Assembly (NCBI RefSeq): GCF_900091595.1
Contig: NZ_FMCW01000011.1
Location: 157,376-221,375 of the forward strand
DNA: 64,000 nt
Source of the DNA: Micromonospora haikouensis
Lineage (GTDB): Bacteria; Actinomycetota; Actinomycetes; Mycobacteriales; Micromonosporaceae
Direction of reading: 5' to 3'
Shown here: positions 8,288 through 16,250 of the stretch, piece after piece
Numbering within the stretch: position 1 is the first letter of the stretch
How the letters are laid out: the number at the start of each line of letters is the position of its first letter
The notes under the pieces: model-generated
What the model saw: the letters and a program-made list of their open reading frames with translations, nothing else
Databases searched by the model: none
What the model was told of the DNA's origin: nothing
Made by a program: the position numbers and the translations under genes

Positions 8288-8857
8288 GTGAACCCGGTCG
8301 AGGTGGTGACCGAACGCGCCCGGGCGGCCCGCTCGGCGGTCAACCGGGTCAGCGCGGCCCCGCTGCTGGTGCGCGCCGGGATCTTCGGCGCGGCGCTGGC
8401 GGGGCTGCTGCTGGCGTACCCGGCGCAGGTCCTCACCGGCCGGCCGCTGGCCGCCCTCGCGCTGGTGGCGCTGCTGCCGGCGATCGGGCCGCGCCGGATC
8501 TGGCCGACGTTCGCCGCCCTCGTCGCGGTCGGCGGCTGGCTGCTGGCCACCGAGGGATACGACCGCCCGGTCGCGCTGTGGCGGCTGCTCGCCGTGGCGG
8601 CTGCCCTCTACCTCGCCCACTCGCTGGCGGCGCTGGCGGCGCTGCTGCCGTACGACGCGGTGGTGGACCCGGAGCTGGTCGTGCGCTGGCTCACCCGGGC
8701 TGGCGGGGTGCTGCTCGCCTCGGCGGTGCTGGGGGTGCTCCTCGTCCAGGTCGCCGACGCCGGGCCCGACCGGGGGCACCTCGGCGTGACGGTCGCCGGG
8801 TTGCTGGTGGCGGTGGCGGTGGCCGCGTTGCTGGGGTGGCTGCTGCGTCGCAAATGA
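8288..8857 (+). CDS. Polytopic membrane protein at the end of the MoxR operon
   Basis: About 189 residues with five or six predicted helices, beginning VNPVEVVTERARAARSAVN and ending in a basic LLRRK tail. GTG 8288 is preferred because GAAAGG lies nine bases upstream; GTG 8282 is in frame but too close to that site. It follows the DUF58 gene by about 60 bp on the same strand. I recognise no family. Loops are short, which favours an integral scaffold or small-solute role over an enzyme. Confidence 0.72.
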   Translation: MNPVEVVTERARAARSAVNRVSAAPLLVRAGIFGAALAGLLLAYPAQVLTGRPLAALALVALLPAIGPRRIWPTFAALVAVGGWLLATEGYDRPVALWRLLAVAAALYLAHSLAALAALLPYDAVVDPELVVRWLTRAGGVLLASAVLGVLLVQVADAGPDRGHLGVTVAGLLVAVAVAALLGWLLRRK

Positions 8858-8874
8858 CGGAACGGGAATGCACG

Positions 8875-8908
8875 TTGTGCAGGTCACAGGTGTTGTGCTC
8901 CGTCACAA
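8875..8908 (+). promoter_or_regulatory. Tandem TTGTGC/TCACA sites upstream of NDH-2
   Basis: Two related dyads lie one after another: TTGTGCAGGTCACAG (8875-8889) and TTGTGCTCCGTCACAA (8893-8908). The second contains a perfect TTGTG, six bases, CACAA inverted repeat. They sit about 50-85 bp upstream of the NADH dehydrogenase start. The half-site spacing does not fit the Rex (eight-base) or CRP arrangement, so the regulator is unknown. Confidence 0.45.
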
Positions 8909-8959
8909 AGGGGGGTCTCGAAAGGGGTTAGCGGAGCCGGCCGGGGAAAGATGGTAGGC

Positions 8960-10276
8960 GTGAATCCGAAGCGGATCCTTGTCGTCGGTGCCGGGCACGT
9001 CGGTCTCTACGCCGCCCTTCGCCTGTCGAAGAAGCTCTCCTCGCGTGAGGCGGAGGTCGTCGTCGTCGACCCGCAGCCGCACATGACGTACCAGCCGTTC
9101 CTTCCGGAGGCGGCGGCCGGCAACATCTCCCCCCGGCACTCCGTGGTGCCGCTGCGGCGGGAGTTGCGGCGGTGCAAGGTGGTGGCCGGCACGGTCACCC
9201 GGATCGAGCACGACCGCAAGGTCGCCACCGTGCAGCCGATCAGCGGCCCGACCCGGGAGATCCCCTACGACCACGTCGTGGTGGCCCCCGGCTCGGTCTC
9301 CCGCACGCTGCCGATCCCCGGCCTGCACGAGCACGGCATCGGCTTCAAGACCATCGGCGAGGCCATCTACCTGCGCAACCACGTGCTGGACCGGCTCGAC
9401 GTGGCGGCGGCCACGCAGGACGCGCAGGTGCGCCGCAGCGCCCTGACGTTCACCTTCGTCGGCGGCGGGTACGCGGGCATCGAGGCGCTGGCCGAGATGG
9501 AGGACATGGCCCGCGACGCGCTGCGCTACTACCCGGAGCTGGAGCCGGAGGACATGCGCTGGGTGCTTGTCGAGGCGACCCAGCGGGTGCTGCCCGAGGT
9601 CGACCGGGACATGGGCGCGTACACGGTGCAGCAGCTGCTCAAGCGGAACATGGACATCCGGCTGGACACCCGCCTGGAGTCCTGCGTCGACGGGGTGGTG
9701 AAGCTCTCCGACGGCGACAGCTTCCGCTCCGACACGATCGTCTGGACGGCCGGCGTCAAGCCGTCGCCGATGCTGGACGCCACCGACTTCCCGCGCGACG
9801 AGCGCCGCCGCGTCACCTGCCTGCCGACCCTCCAGGTCGTCGACGGCGACCGGCTGGTCGAGGGCGCGTGGAGCGCCGGCGACTGCGCGGCGGTGCCGGA
9901 CCTGACCAAGGAGCCGGGCAACTTCTGCTCGCCCAGCGCCCAGCACGCGGTGCGCCAGGCCGCCCGGATGGCCGACAACATCGCCAACGTGATCCGTGGC
10001 CGTCAGCCGGTGGACTACAAGCACAAGCACGCGGGCAGCGTGGCCAGCCTCGGCCTGCACAAGGGCGTGGCCCAGGTCTACGGCATCAAGATGACCGGCT
10101 GGCCGGCGTGGTTCATGCACCGGACGTACCACATGTCGCGGATCCCGTCGTTCAACCGCAAGGTCCGGGTCGTGGTCGACTGGTCGCTGGCGTTCTTCCT
10201 CAAGCGTGAGGTGGTCGCGCTCGGCCAGCTGCACGACCCGCGCGAGGAGTTCGCCGAGGCGTCGCAGCCTCGGTAA
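8960..10276 (+). CDS. ndh: Type II NADH dehydrogenase (NDH-2)
   Basis: About 438 residues. An FAD-binding Rossmann motif is at the N-terminus (RILVVGAGHVGLYAA), an NAD-binding motif in the middle (FTFVGGGYAGIEALAEM), and the conserved flavin block WSAGDCAAVPD follows. The quinone-pocket region contains FCSPSAQHAVRQA, and the C-terminus has a hydrophobic membrane-associating segment. NDH-2 passes electrons from NADH to menaquinone at the inner membrane face without pumping protons. GTG 8960 has GGAAAG ten bases upstream; ATG 8951 is in frame but almost touches that site. The stop codon TAA lies inside dispersed-repeat copy 2. Confidence 0.92.
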   Translation: MNPKRILVVGAGHVGLYAALRLSKKLSSREAEVVVVDPQPHMTYQPFLPEAAAGNISPRHSVVPLRRELRRCKVVAGTVTRIEHDRKVATVQPISGPTREIPYDHVVVAPGSVSRTLPIPGLHEHGIGFKTIGEAIYLRNHVLDRLDVAAATQDAQVRRSALTFTFVGGGYAGIEALAEMEDMARDALRYYPELEPEDMRWVLVEATQRVLPEVDRDMGAYTVQQLLKRNMDIRLDTRLESCVDGVVKLSDGDSFRSDTIVWTAGVKPSPMLDATDFPRDERRRVTCLPTLQVVDGDRLVEGAWSAGDCAAVPDLTKEPGNFCSPSAQHAVRQAARMADNIANVIRGRQPVDYKHKHAGSVASLGLHKGVAQVYGIKMTGWPAWFMHRTYHMSRIPSFNRKVRVVVDWSLAFFLKREVVALGQLHDPREEFAEASQPR

Positions 10277-10327
10277 GGAAGGGCCCCCTGTTAACGCTTT
10301 CGGTATAGCAGGGGCCCCTTCTTAACA
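10274..10327 (+). repeat. Dispersed palindromic repeat, copy 2
   Basis: Plus-orientation copy with TAAGGAAGGG at its left edge, GTTAACGC, GGTATAG and GGGGCCCCTT. The first three bases are the stop codon of the NDH-2 gene. It sits between that gene and the convergent membrane-protein gene. Confidence 0.88.
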
Positions 10328-10361
10328 CCTGGGCGGGCTTAACACCTGGGCGGGCGCGGGC

Positions 10362-12251
10362 TCAGACCCGCCAGATCCAGGCGTCGGCGACCCGCTCGGC
10401 CGGCCCGTAGAGCTGGTCCAGGGTCGCCCGCAGGTCGTCGGCGTGGCGGGTGCCGTCGGCCACCGCGAAGCAGGACGCGCCCCAGCGGTCGGCGTCCCGG
10501 GCGGCCTGCCGCCGCTCCCGGTCGCCGATCGCCGGCCGGCCGCCCCGCTTCGCCACCTCGCTGAGCAGGTACGACGTGGGGCGCTTCCAGGTGCCCATGG
10601 CGGCCGTGCCGCCCTTGCCGTACGGGGCGATGAAGAAGCCCTCGGGCAGGCCGAACGCGGCGTCGGCGGCCGTGGCCCAGCGCATCGGCCACGGCTCCTT
10701 CGGCGTGGGCAGCGGCACCGGCACCAGCACGCCGCCGGGGCGGACGCACTCCCGCCAGTGGCCGGCCGAGATGAACTCCGGCAGCGCCGGCCGCTCGGCC
10801 GTGGGCAGGGGGGCCGGCAGGACCGGCAGCAGCGCGAGCCCGACCGCCGCCGGCACCAGCCGGCGGGCCCGGCCGGTGCCGCGCAGCGCCCGGTCCACGG
10901 CCAGCACCAGCAGGGTGCCGGCCAGCGGCAGGACCGCCAGGGCGAACCGCATCGGCAGCGCCCCGTCCACCACGGGCAGGCCCGCCAGCAGGGCGTACGG
11001 GCCGGGGATGCTGGTCCGGTCACCGCGGACGACCACGTCCGGGCCGAGCGACAGGGCGGCCATGACCAGCGCCCCGGCCGCGCAGGCGAGCACCAGTGGG
11101 CGGCGGCCCAGCCAGACCGCGCAGCCGAGTGTGACCACGAGCAGGGGCCAGCCGAGGAAGGTGTTGTATTCGGCCGGGCCGGTGGTGAGCCGGGCCGCCT
11201 CGTCGCTGCCGGCCGCCGACAGCGGGGAGAGCGTCCACCAGCTGACCAGGTCGGCCGAGAAGTAGTGCGGGCTGAACATGCCGTCGGCGACGCCCTGCGG
11301 GCCGGCGAACTGGAACCACAGCGGGTATCCCAGCACGAGCAGGGCCAGCCCGGCGGCGACCAGCATCCCCCCGGCGAAGCCGGGCAGCGCCCGGCGCAGC
11401 AGCGCCCGGTCGGCCAGCGCGTACGCGACGGCCATCACCAGCAGCGTCAGCGCGCAGAGGAAGAGCACCTCCTCGCCGACGAACACCTGGACGCTGACCA
11501 CGACGGCGAGGCCGACGGCGGAGGTGAGCATGCGGCGGCGGTCGGGGCCGACCCGCGCCGGGCCGCCGCCGGAGGCTTCGTCCGAGCCCTTGCCGCCGCC
11601 TAGGCGGCCCGCGCGTCCCTGCGGGTCGGCCGCGCGCAGCAGCCGGACCACCAGCCAGACGATCACCGGCACCAGCCACTGGGCGGTCATGTGCAGGTGG
11701 CTGTTGGTCTGCGAGACGATGCCCGGCCCGAAGCCGCACAGCCCGGCCCCGAGCGCGGCGGCGAGCCGGTGCGCCCCGAGGACGCGGGTGAAGAGCAGGT
11801 GCCAGGCGAGGGCGGTGCCGGCGAGGTTGAGCCCGGCGAGCAGGGCGAAGGTGACCGGGGCGCCGAACAGCAGGGTGACCGGGGCGAAGGCCACCCCGAG
11901 CGCGATGACCGTGGTGTTGGCCATCAGGTTGACCCCGTCCGGGGCGTTGAGCCGGTCGGTGAGCAGCCCGAAGTCGCCGAGCAGGGCGCGCGAGTCGACG
12001 GCCAGGAACCACTCGTACAGCGTCTGGTCCTCGGGGTTGAGCGCCAGCACCCGGCCGGCCGGGTCGGGCCAGAGCCCGTGGGTGACCCAGCCCGCCAGGG
12101 CCGTGAACAGCAGCCCGACGAGCAGGTCGGCCCGGTGCCGGGCGACGGCGGCCCGCAGCCGGACCCACCGGCCCGCGGCCCGGGCCGGTACGTCGGAACG
12201 GACTGCCTGCTCGGGGGCGGCGTCGGGGGCCGTGGGGGCTGCGCTGCTCAC
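10362..12251 (-). CDS. Large polytopic membrane protein, possible GT-C-like glycosyltransferase
   Basis: 629 residues from GTG 12251. A hydrophilic N-terminus is followed by a first helix (DLLVGLLFTALAGWVTHGLW) and about ten more, then an extracytoplasmic C-terminal domain of about 200 residues (FISAGHWRECVRPGGVLVPV and so on). The first large loop reads ALNPEDQTLYEWFLAVDSRALLG, with acidic residues where GT-C mannosyl- or arabinosyltransferases carry their catalytic Asp. That resemblance is architectural only; no diagnostic motif is visible. A role in cell-envelope or exported glycan assembly is plausible but unproven. Confidence 0.75.
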   Translation of the reverse strand: MSSAAPTAPDAAPEQAVRSDVPARAAGRWVRLRAAVARHRADLLVGLLFTALAGWVTHGLWPDPAGRVLALNPEDQTLYEWFLAVDSRALLGDFGLLTDRLNAPDGVNLMANTTVIALGVAFAPVTLLFGAPVTFALLAGLNLAGTALAWHLLFTRVLGAHRLAAALGAGLCGFGPGIVSQTNSHLHMTAQWLVPVIVWLVVRLLRAADPQGRAGRLGGGKGSDEASGGGPARVGPDRRRMLTSAVGLAVVVSVQVFVGEEVLFLCALTLLVMAVAYALADRALLRRALPGFAGGMLVAAGLALLVLGYPLWFQFAGPQGVADGMFSPHYFSADLVSWWTLSPLSAAGSDEAARLTTGPAEYNTFLGWPLLVVTLGCAVWLGRRPLVLACAAGALVMAALSLGPDVVVRGDRTSIPGPYALLAGLPVVDGALPMRFALAVLPLAGTLLVLAVDRALRGTGRARRLVPAAVGLALLPVLPAPLPTAERPALPEFISAGHWRECVRPGGVLVPVPLPTPKEPWPMRWATAADAAFGLPEGFFIAPYGKGGTAAMGTWKRPTSYLLSEVAKRGGRPAIGDRERRQAARDADRWGASCFAVADGTRHADDLRATLDQLYGPAERVADAWIWRV

Positions 12252-12353
12252 GGGTCGACCCTAGTGCGGGAGTGCCGGCGGGGTACGCCGGGTCGTGGCG
12301 GACCCGCTACGGTGACACTGCACCGGCGCGTGGGCGACGCGCGGGGCCGCCCA

Positions 12354-12434
12354 GCCCGGGTGGTGGAACGGCAGACACGGCCGCCTTAAAAGCGGCTGCC
12401 GCAAGGCGTGCGGGTTCGACCCCCGCCCCGGGCA
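12354..12434 (+). tRNA. tRNA-Leu (anticodon UAA)
   Basis: The acceptor stem GCCCGGG (12354-12360) pairs with CCCGGGC (12427-12433), followed by discriminator A. The anticodon arm is GCCGC, CTTAAAA, GCGGC, giving anticodon UAA. A short variable arm (TGCCGCAAGGCGT) and the T arm GCGGG, TTCGACC, CCCGC are present. CCA is not encoded. It reads the rare TTA codon and is the equivalent of Streptomyces bldA, which gates developmental and secondary-metabolism genes carrying TTA. Whether it plays that role in this organism cannot be seen here. Confidence 0.95.
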
Positions 12435-12614
12435 CGCGCAGCACGGTGACCGCGCCGGTGAATGCGACCGTCGGTGGCGGCGAGGGCGTCACCTGCGGGT
12501 CTCTCAGCTTCTTCACAGCTCCTGCGCCGGTCGGTGATCTCCACGGCGTCGAGCGGGGCGTCTACCCTGGAAGGGCACGTTCACGTGCGACGACCCCCTG
12601 AGGGAGGCCTGACA

Positions 12615-13430
12615 GTGAAGACTTCGAACCCGGTGCTCGCCCGACTCGGCCAGGCGGCCGAGCGGGAACGGGCCACCGGGTACGCCCCGACCGGGCCCTA
12701 CGGGCAGCCCGGCTATCCGCAGCAGTACCCGGGCGCGACGGGCTACCCGGCCGCGCCGCCCACCGTGACGCCGATGTCGATCGACGACGTGGTGGTCAAG
12801 ACCGTCGTGTTGCTGGGCATCCTCGGCGCGTCCGCCGCGGCGGCCTGGGTGCTCGTCCCGGACGCGCTGCTCGGCGTGGCCTGGATCGGCGCGGCGGTCG
12901 TGGGCCTGGTCCTCGGCCTGATCATCTCGTTCTCCCGGATGGCGAACCCGGCGCTGGTCATCGCGTACGCCGTCGTCGAGGGCGTCTTCGTCGGCATGGT
13001 GAGCAAGGCGTTCAACTCGCTCTACGACGGCATCGTGCTCCAGGCCGTGGTGGCCAGCTTCGGCGTGTTCTTCCTGATGGCCATGCTCTACAAGGCGCGG
13101 GTCATCCGGGCCACCCCGAAGTTCGTCCGGGGCATGGTCGCGGCGATGGTCGGCCTGTTCGCGGTCATGTTGATCAACCTGGTGCTGGCGCTGTTCGGCG
13201 TCAACACCGGCCTGCGCGACGGCAGCCCGCTGGCCATCGGCTTCAGCCTGGTCTGCATCGTGGTCGCCTCGCTGAGCTTCGTGCTCAGCTTCGCGGAGGT
13301 CGAGGAGGGCGTCCGGATGGGGCTGCCCCAGCGCTACTCCTGGACGGCGGCGTTCGGCATCCTGGTCAGCCTGGTCTGGCTCTACATCGAGATCCTGCGC
13401 CTGCTGAGCTACTTCCAGGGCGACGACTGA
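12615..13430 (+). CDS. Bax inhibitor-1/YccA family membrane protein
   Basis: 271 residues from GTG 12615, with GGGAGG seven bases upstream. A Pro/Tyr/Gly-rich cytoplasmic N-terminus (GPYGQPGYPQQYPGATGYP) precedes seven hydrophobic helices. Family-typical features are PALVIAYAVVEGVFVGMVS, YDGIVLQAVVASFGVFF and the terminal SLVWLYIEILRLLSY. BI-1 proteins are pH-sensitive calcium-leak channels or stress-associated membrane proteins; the bacterial physiological role is poorly defined. A strong hairpin follows the stop, suggesting a monocistronic unit. Confidence 0.9.
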   Translation: MKTSNPVLARLGQAAERERATGYAPTGPYGQPGYPQQYPGATGYPAAPPTVTPMSIDDVVVKTVVLLGILGASAAAAWVLVPDALLGVAWIGAAVVGLVLGLIISFSRMANPALVIAYAVVEGVFVGMVSKAFNSLYDGIVLQAVVASFGVFFLMAMLYKARVIRATPKFVRGMVAAMVGLFAVMLINLVLALFGVNTGLRDGSPLAIGFSLVCIVVASLSFVLSFAEVEEGVRMGLPQRYSWTAAFGILVSLVWLYIEILRLLSYFQGDD

Positions 13431-13441
13431 CCCTCGTCGCT

Positions 13442-13484
13442 CGACGGCGCCCGCCCCGCGATCTCGCGGCGGCGGGCGCCGTCG
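13442..13484 (+). terminator. Strong hairpin terminator after the BI-1 gene
   Basis: A 14-bp perfect stem (CGACGGCGCCCGCC at 13442-13455 with 13471-13484) encloses a second 6-bp hairpin (CCGCGA/TCGCGG). There is no long T run, as is common in actinomycetes. Confidence 0.8.
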
Positions 13485-13593
13485 TGTTCCGGCCCGGCCG
13501 ACCCGCCCCGGGCGTCCGCCGACCGCCGCCGGCTGCGCGGGCGAGCGGCGACCGCAGGGGGTACGTCGGCCCGGCGTCCGTAGACTCGGCGCG

Positions 13594-13914
13594 GTGAGCG
13601 CAGCGGAACTGGGCCGGGCGGTGGAGCTGCTGGTCCGTCAGGTCGGGCACTGGCAGCAGCCGCGCTGGGCGGCCTCGGCCGGCGGCGGCAACGTGCCCCG
13701 GGCCGACCTGGTGCACCGGCTGGTGCAGGAGATCGCGAACCTCGCCGCCGACGCCGAGGGGCAGCCCCGCCGGGCGGTGCCCCGGCTCGACAACGACCTC
13801 GCCCTGCCCGACCAGCTCCGGGTGGTCGCCGCCGACCTGCTGGCGGCGGCCCCGCCGGACGCGGTGCTGCACCGGGCCGCCGCCGAGGTGACGGCGACCC
13901 GGTCCGCGCTCTGA
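13594..13914 (+). CDS. Small conserved-looking hypothetical protein
   Basis: 106 residues from GTG 13594, rich in Ala, Arg and Leu. It begins [20 protein letters not shown] and appears wholly helical and soluble ([32 protein letters not shown]). Codon third-position GC is high in this frame, supporting a real gene. I recognise no family. It stands alone between a terminator hairpin and a tandem-repeat tract. Confidence 0.62.
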   Translation: MSAAELGRAVELLVRQVGHWQQPRWAASAGGGNVPRADLVHRLVQEIANLAADAEGQPRRAVPRLDNDLALPDQLRVVAADLLAAAPPDAVLHRAAAEVTATRSAL

Positions 13915-13920
13915 CCCCCC

Positions 13921-14040
13921 GCGCTCCCGGCTACCCGCGCGGCCAGGGCCCGCGTTCCCGGCCGCCCGCGCTCTAAGGCCCGCGTTCCCGGCCGCCCGCG
14001 CTCTAAGGCCCGGGTTCCCGGCCGCCCGCGCGGCCAGCGC
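13921..14040. repeat. 30-bp tandem repeat
   Basis: Units 13951-13980 and 13981-14010 are identical (CGCGTTCCCG, GCCGCCCGCG, CTCTAAGGCC). A partial third unit with one change begins at 14011, and a degenerate one precedes at 13921. The array fills the gap between convergent genes. Confidence 0.9.
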
Positions 14041-14064
14041 GAGCGCCGGGAGGCGCCGCGCGGC

Positions 14065-15327
14065 TCAGCTCAGGCGTTCGAGGACCATGGCCATGCCCTG
14101 GCCGCCGCCGACGCACATCGTCTCCAGGCCGATGCTCTTGTCGTGCCACTGGAGCGCGTTGAGCAGCGTGCCGGTGATCCGGGCGCCGGTCATGCCGAAC
14201 GGATGGCCGACGGCGATCGCCCCGCCCATCACGTTCAGCTTCTCCTCGTCGATGCCGAGCTGCCGGTAGGAGGGGATGACCTGGGCGGCGAACGCCTCGT
14301 TGATCTCGACCAGGTCGACGTCGTCGATGGTCATCCCGGCGCGGCGCAGGGCCTGCTTCGACGCCTCCACCGGCCCGAGGCCCATGATCTCGGGGGAGAG
14401 GGCGGTGACGCCGGTGGAGACGATCCGCGCCAGCGGGGTGAGGCCGAGGTCCCGGGCCCGCTGGGCGCTCATGATCACCACGGCGGCGGCCCCGTCGTTG
14501 AGCGGGCAGCAGTTGCCGGCGGTGATCCGGCCGTCGGGGCGGAACACCGGCTTGAGCCCGGCGACGCCCTCCAGGGTCACCCCGGGACGGGGGCCGTCGT
14601 CGGTGTCGACGACGGTGCCGTCGGGCGTGGTGACCGGGGTGATCTCCCGGGCCCAGAAGCCGTCGGCGATCGCCTTCTCGGCCAGGTTCTGGCTGCGTAC
14701 GCCGAACGCGTCCATGTCGGCGCGGCTCACGTCGTACGCCTGGGCCAGGTTCTCGGCGGTCTGCCCCATGGTCAGGTAGATGTCGGGCAGCTCCCCCGTG
14801 GAGCGGGGGTCGGCCCAGACCTCCGCGCCGCCCTCGGCCCGCCGCGCCGAGCGCTCCCGGGCGGCGGCGAAGCGCGGGTTCTCCCAACCGCCGCCGACCA
14901 GCGCCTGTGCCTCCGGCGGGAGCGCGTCGGAGTTGCCGCGCGCGTACCGGGAGACGGTCTCCACCCCGGCGGAGACGAACACGTCGCCCTCGCCGGCCCG
15001 GATCGCGTGCATCGCCATCCGGGTGGTCTGCAGCGACGAGGCGCAGTAGCGGGTGAGCGTGGCGCCGGGCAGGCCGTCGAGGCCCAGCAGGGTGGCGACC
15101 ACGCGGGCCATGTTGAAGCCCTGCTCGCCGCCGGGCAGGCCGCACCCGAGGTAGAGGTCGTCGATCTCGGTGGGATCGAGCTGGGGGACCTTGTCCAGGG
15201 CGGCCCGGACGATGGTGGCGGCGAGGTCGTCGGGGCGGACGTCGCGCAGGGAACCCTTGTGCGCCCGACCGATGGGGGAGCGGGCGGTGGCGACGATGAC
15301 GGCGTCGCGGGACGACTCAGTCGGCAT
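14065..15327 (-). CDS. Acetyl-CoA C-acyltransferase (thiolase)
   Basis: A 420-residue thiolase. The acyl-accepting Cys is residue 95 ([10 protein letters not shown]). The NEAF motif ([13 protein letters not shown]), the His block ([12 protein letters not shown]) and the second catalytic Cys ([14 protein letters not shown]) are all intact. It cleaves 3-ketoacyl-CoA with CoA in beta-oxidation, or runs in reverse for condensation; FadA-type degradation is the likelier role. It is transcribed alone from a promoter with a TAGGTT -10 box overlapping a GTTAAC/GGTAAC dyad, suggesting control by a TetR-type fatty-acid repressor. Confidence 0.93.
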   Translation of the reverse strand: MPTESSRDAVIVATARSPIGRAHKGSLRDVRPDDLAATIVRAALDKVPQLDPTEIDDLYLGCGLPGGEQGFNMARVVATLLGLDGLPGATLTRYCASSLQTTRMAMHAIRAGEGDVFVSAGVETVSRYARGNSDALPPEAQALVGGGWENPRFAAARERSARRAEGGAEVWADPRSTGELPDIYLTMGQTAENLAQAYDVSRADMDAFGVRSQNLAEKAIADGFWAREITPVTTPDGTVVDTDDGPRPGVTLEGVAGLKPVFRPDGRITAGNCCPLNDGAAAVVIMSAQRARDLGLTPLARIVSTGVTALSPEIMGLGPVEASKQALRRAGMTIDDVDLVEINEAFAAQVIPSYRQLGIDEEKLNVMGGAIAVGHPFGMTGARITGTLLNALQWHDKSIGLETMCVGGGQGMAMVLERLS

Positions 15328-15335
15328 GAACCAAC

Positions 15336-15355
15336 GTTAACTTGGCGGTAACCTA
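15336..15355 (-). promoter_or_regulatory. Thiolase promoter -10 and overlapping dyad
   Basis: GTTAAC and GGTAAC are separated by five bases (15336-15352), an imperfect palindrome with arms matching at five of six positions. On the minus strand TAGGTT (15355-15350) is a good -10 box whose start site would fall near 15343, 16 bases before the ATG. GTTA/TAAC dyads are common operators of TetR-type lipid regulators in actinobacteria; the actual regulator is not visible. Confidence 0.45.
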
Positions 15356-15419
15356 CCGGGAAGCGGAGCGACCAGCGGGAAATGTCACCCCGGCCCGCCG
15401 CGCACCGGGGCCGGCCCGA

Positions 15420-16250
15420 TCACTGGCGGGAGGCGACGTTCGCGGCGGCGGCGACGGCCGGGAGCAGGGCGTGCGCCCAGATCCGGTACCCGTCGGCGGA
15501 CGGGTGGAAGCCGTCGTGGCAGAGCGTGCCGGCGTCGGCCCGGAACACCGGACCGGTCTCCGTGCCCAGGTCGACCACCGTGCCGCCCGCGTCGAGCGCG
15601 GCGGCCGTCTGCGCGCGGGCGATCCGCCGGCCGGACCAGCCGACCAGCTGCCGCAGCGGCGGCGCGATCGCGCGGGCCGCGCCGAGATCCGGGCAGGTGC
15701 CGACGACCACCTCGACCTGCGCCTCGCGCAGCCGCCGCACGGCCGACCCGAGGTAGGCCCCGGCCTCGGCCGGGCTGCGCAGCGCGGTCGCGTCGTTGGC
15801 GCCGATCAGGACCACCGCCACGTCGGGGCGCGGGCCGAGCAGCGCCCGGGCCACCTGGGTGGCCAGGTCGGTGGAGCGGGAGCCGGACACCCCGACGCTG
15901 GACAGGTGCACCCGCCGGCCGGCCGGCCCCTCGGCGAGCAGGTTGGCCAGTTGGCCGCCGACGGTGTCGCCGAGCCGGGCCACCCCGACCCCCAGCGCGG
16001 ACGAGTCGCCGAGCAGGACCAGCCGCAGCGGCGGCGCGCCGGCCCGGCCGATCGTGGCGCGCAGGGCCAGGCCCAGCTCGGGCTGCGCGTACGGGCGGTT
16101 GCGGGCCAGGAACGCCTCGCCGGCCAGGACGGCCGCGCCGCCGATCGTCCCGGCGACCAGGGACACCGCCGCCGCCCGGCCCAGCCGGACGGCGAGCTCC
16201 GCGCCGAGCCCCCGGTCACCACCACCGCGCCTGCCGCCCTGCTCGGTCAT
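15420..16250 (-). CDS. SGNH/GDSL hydrolase, membrane-anchored, second of a tandem pair
   Basis: 276 residues. One N-terminal hydrophobic helix (AAAVSLVAGTIGGAAVLAGE) is followed by an SGNH domain: block I LVLLGDSSALGVGV with the nucleophile Ser, block III VVLIGANDAT, and block V DGFHPSADGYRIW with catalytic Asp and His. It probably acts outside the membrane on ester or acetyl groups of lipids or glycans. Its ATG overlaps the stop of the upstream paralogue by four bases, so the two are co-translated. Confidence 0.87.
   Translation of the reverse strand: MTEQGGRRGGGDRGLGAELAVRLGRAAAVSLVAGTIGGAAVLAGEAFLARNRPYAQPELGLALRATIGRAGAPPLRLVLLGDSSALGVGVARLGDTVGGQLANLLAEGPAGRRVHLSSVGVSGSRSTDLATQVARALLGPRPDVAVVLIGANDATALRSPAEAGAYLGSAVRRLREAQVEVVVGTCPDLGAARAIAPPLRQLVGWSGRRIARAQTAAALDAGGTVVDLGTETGPVFRADAGTLCHDGFHPSADGYRIWAHALLPAVAAAANVASRQ

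Noticed and set aside
8893..8908. TTGTG-N6-CACAA as a Rex or CRP operator
   Set aside because: Rex sites have eight bases between TTGTG and CACAA, and CRP-type sites have GTG and CAC eight apart; here it is six in both senses. Recorded only as an unassigned dyad.
10362..12251. Confident naming as a mannosyltransferase
   Set aside because: Only the membrane layout and an acidic first loop point that way; no family motif is visible.
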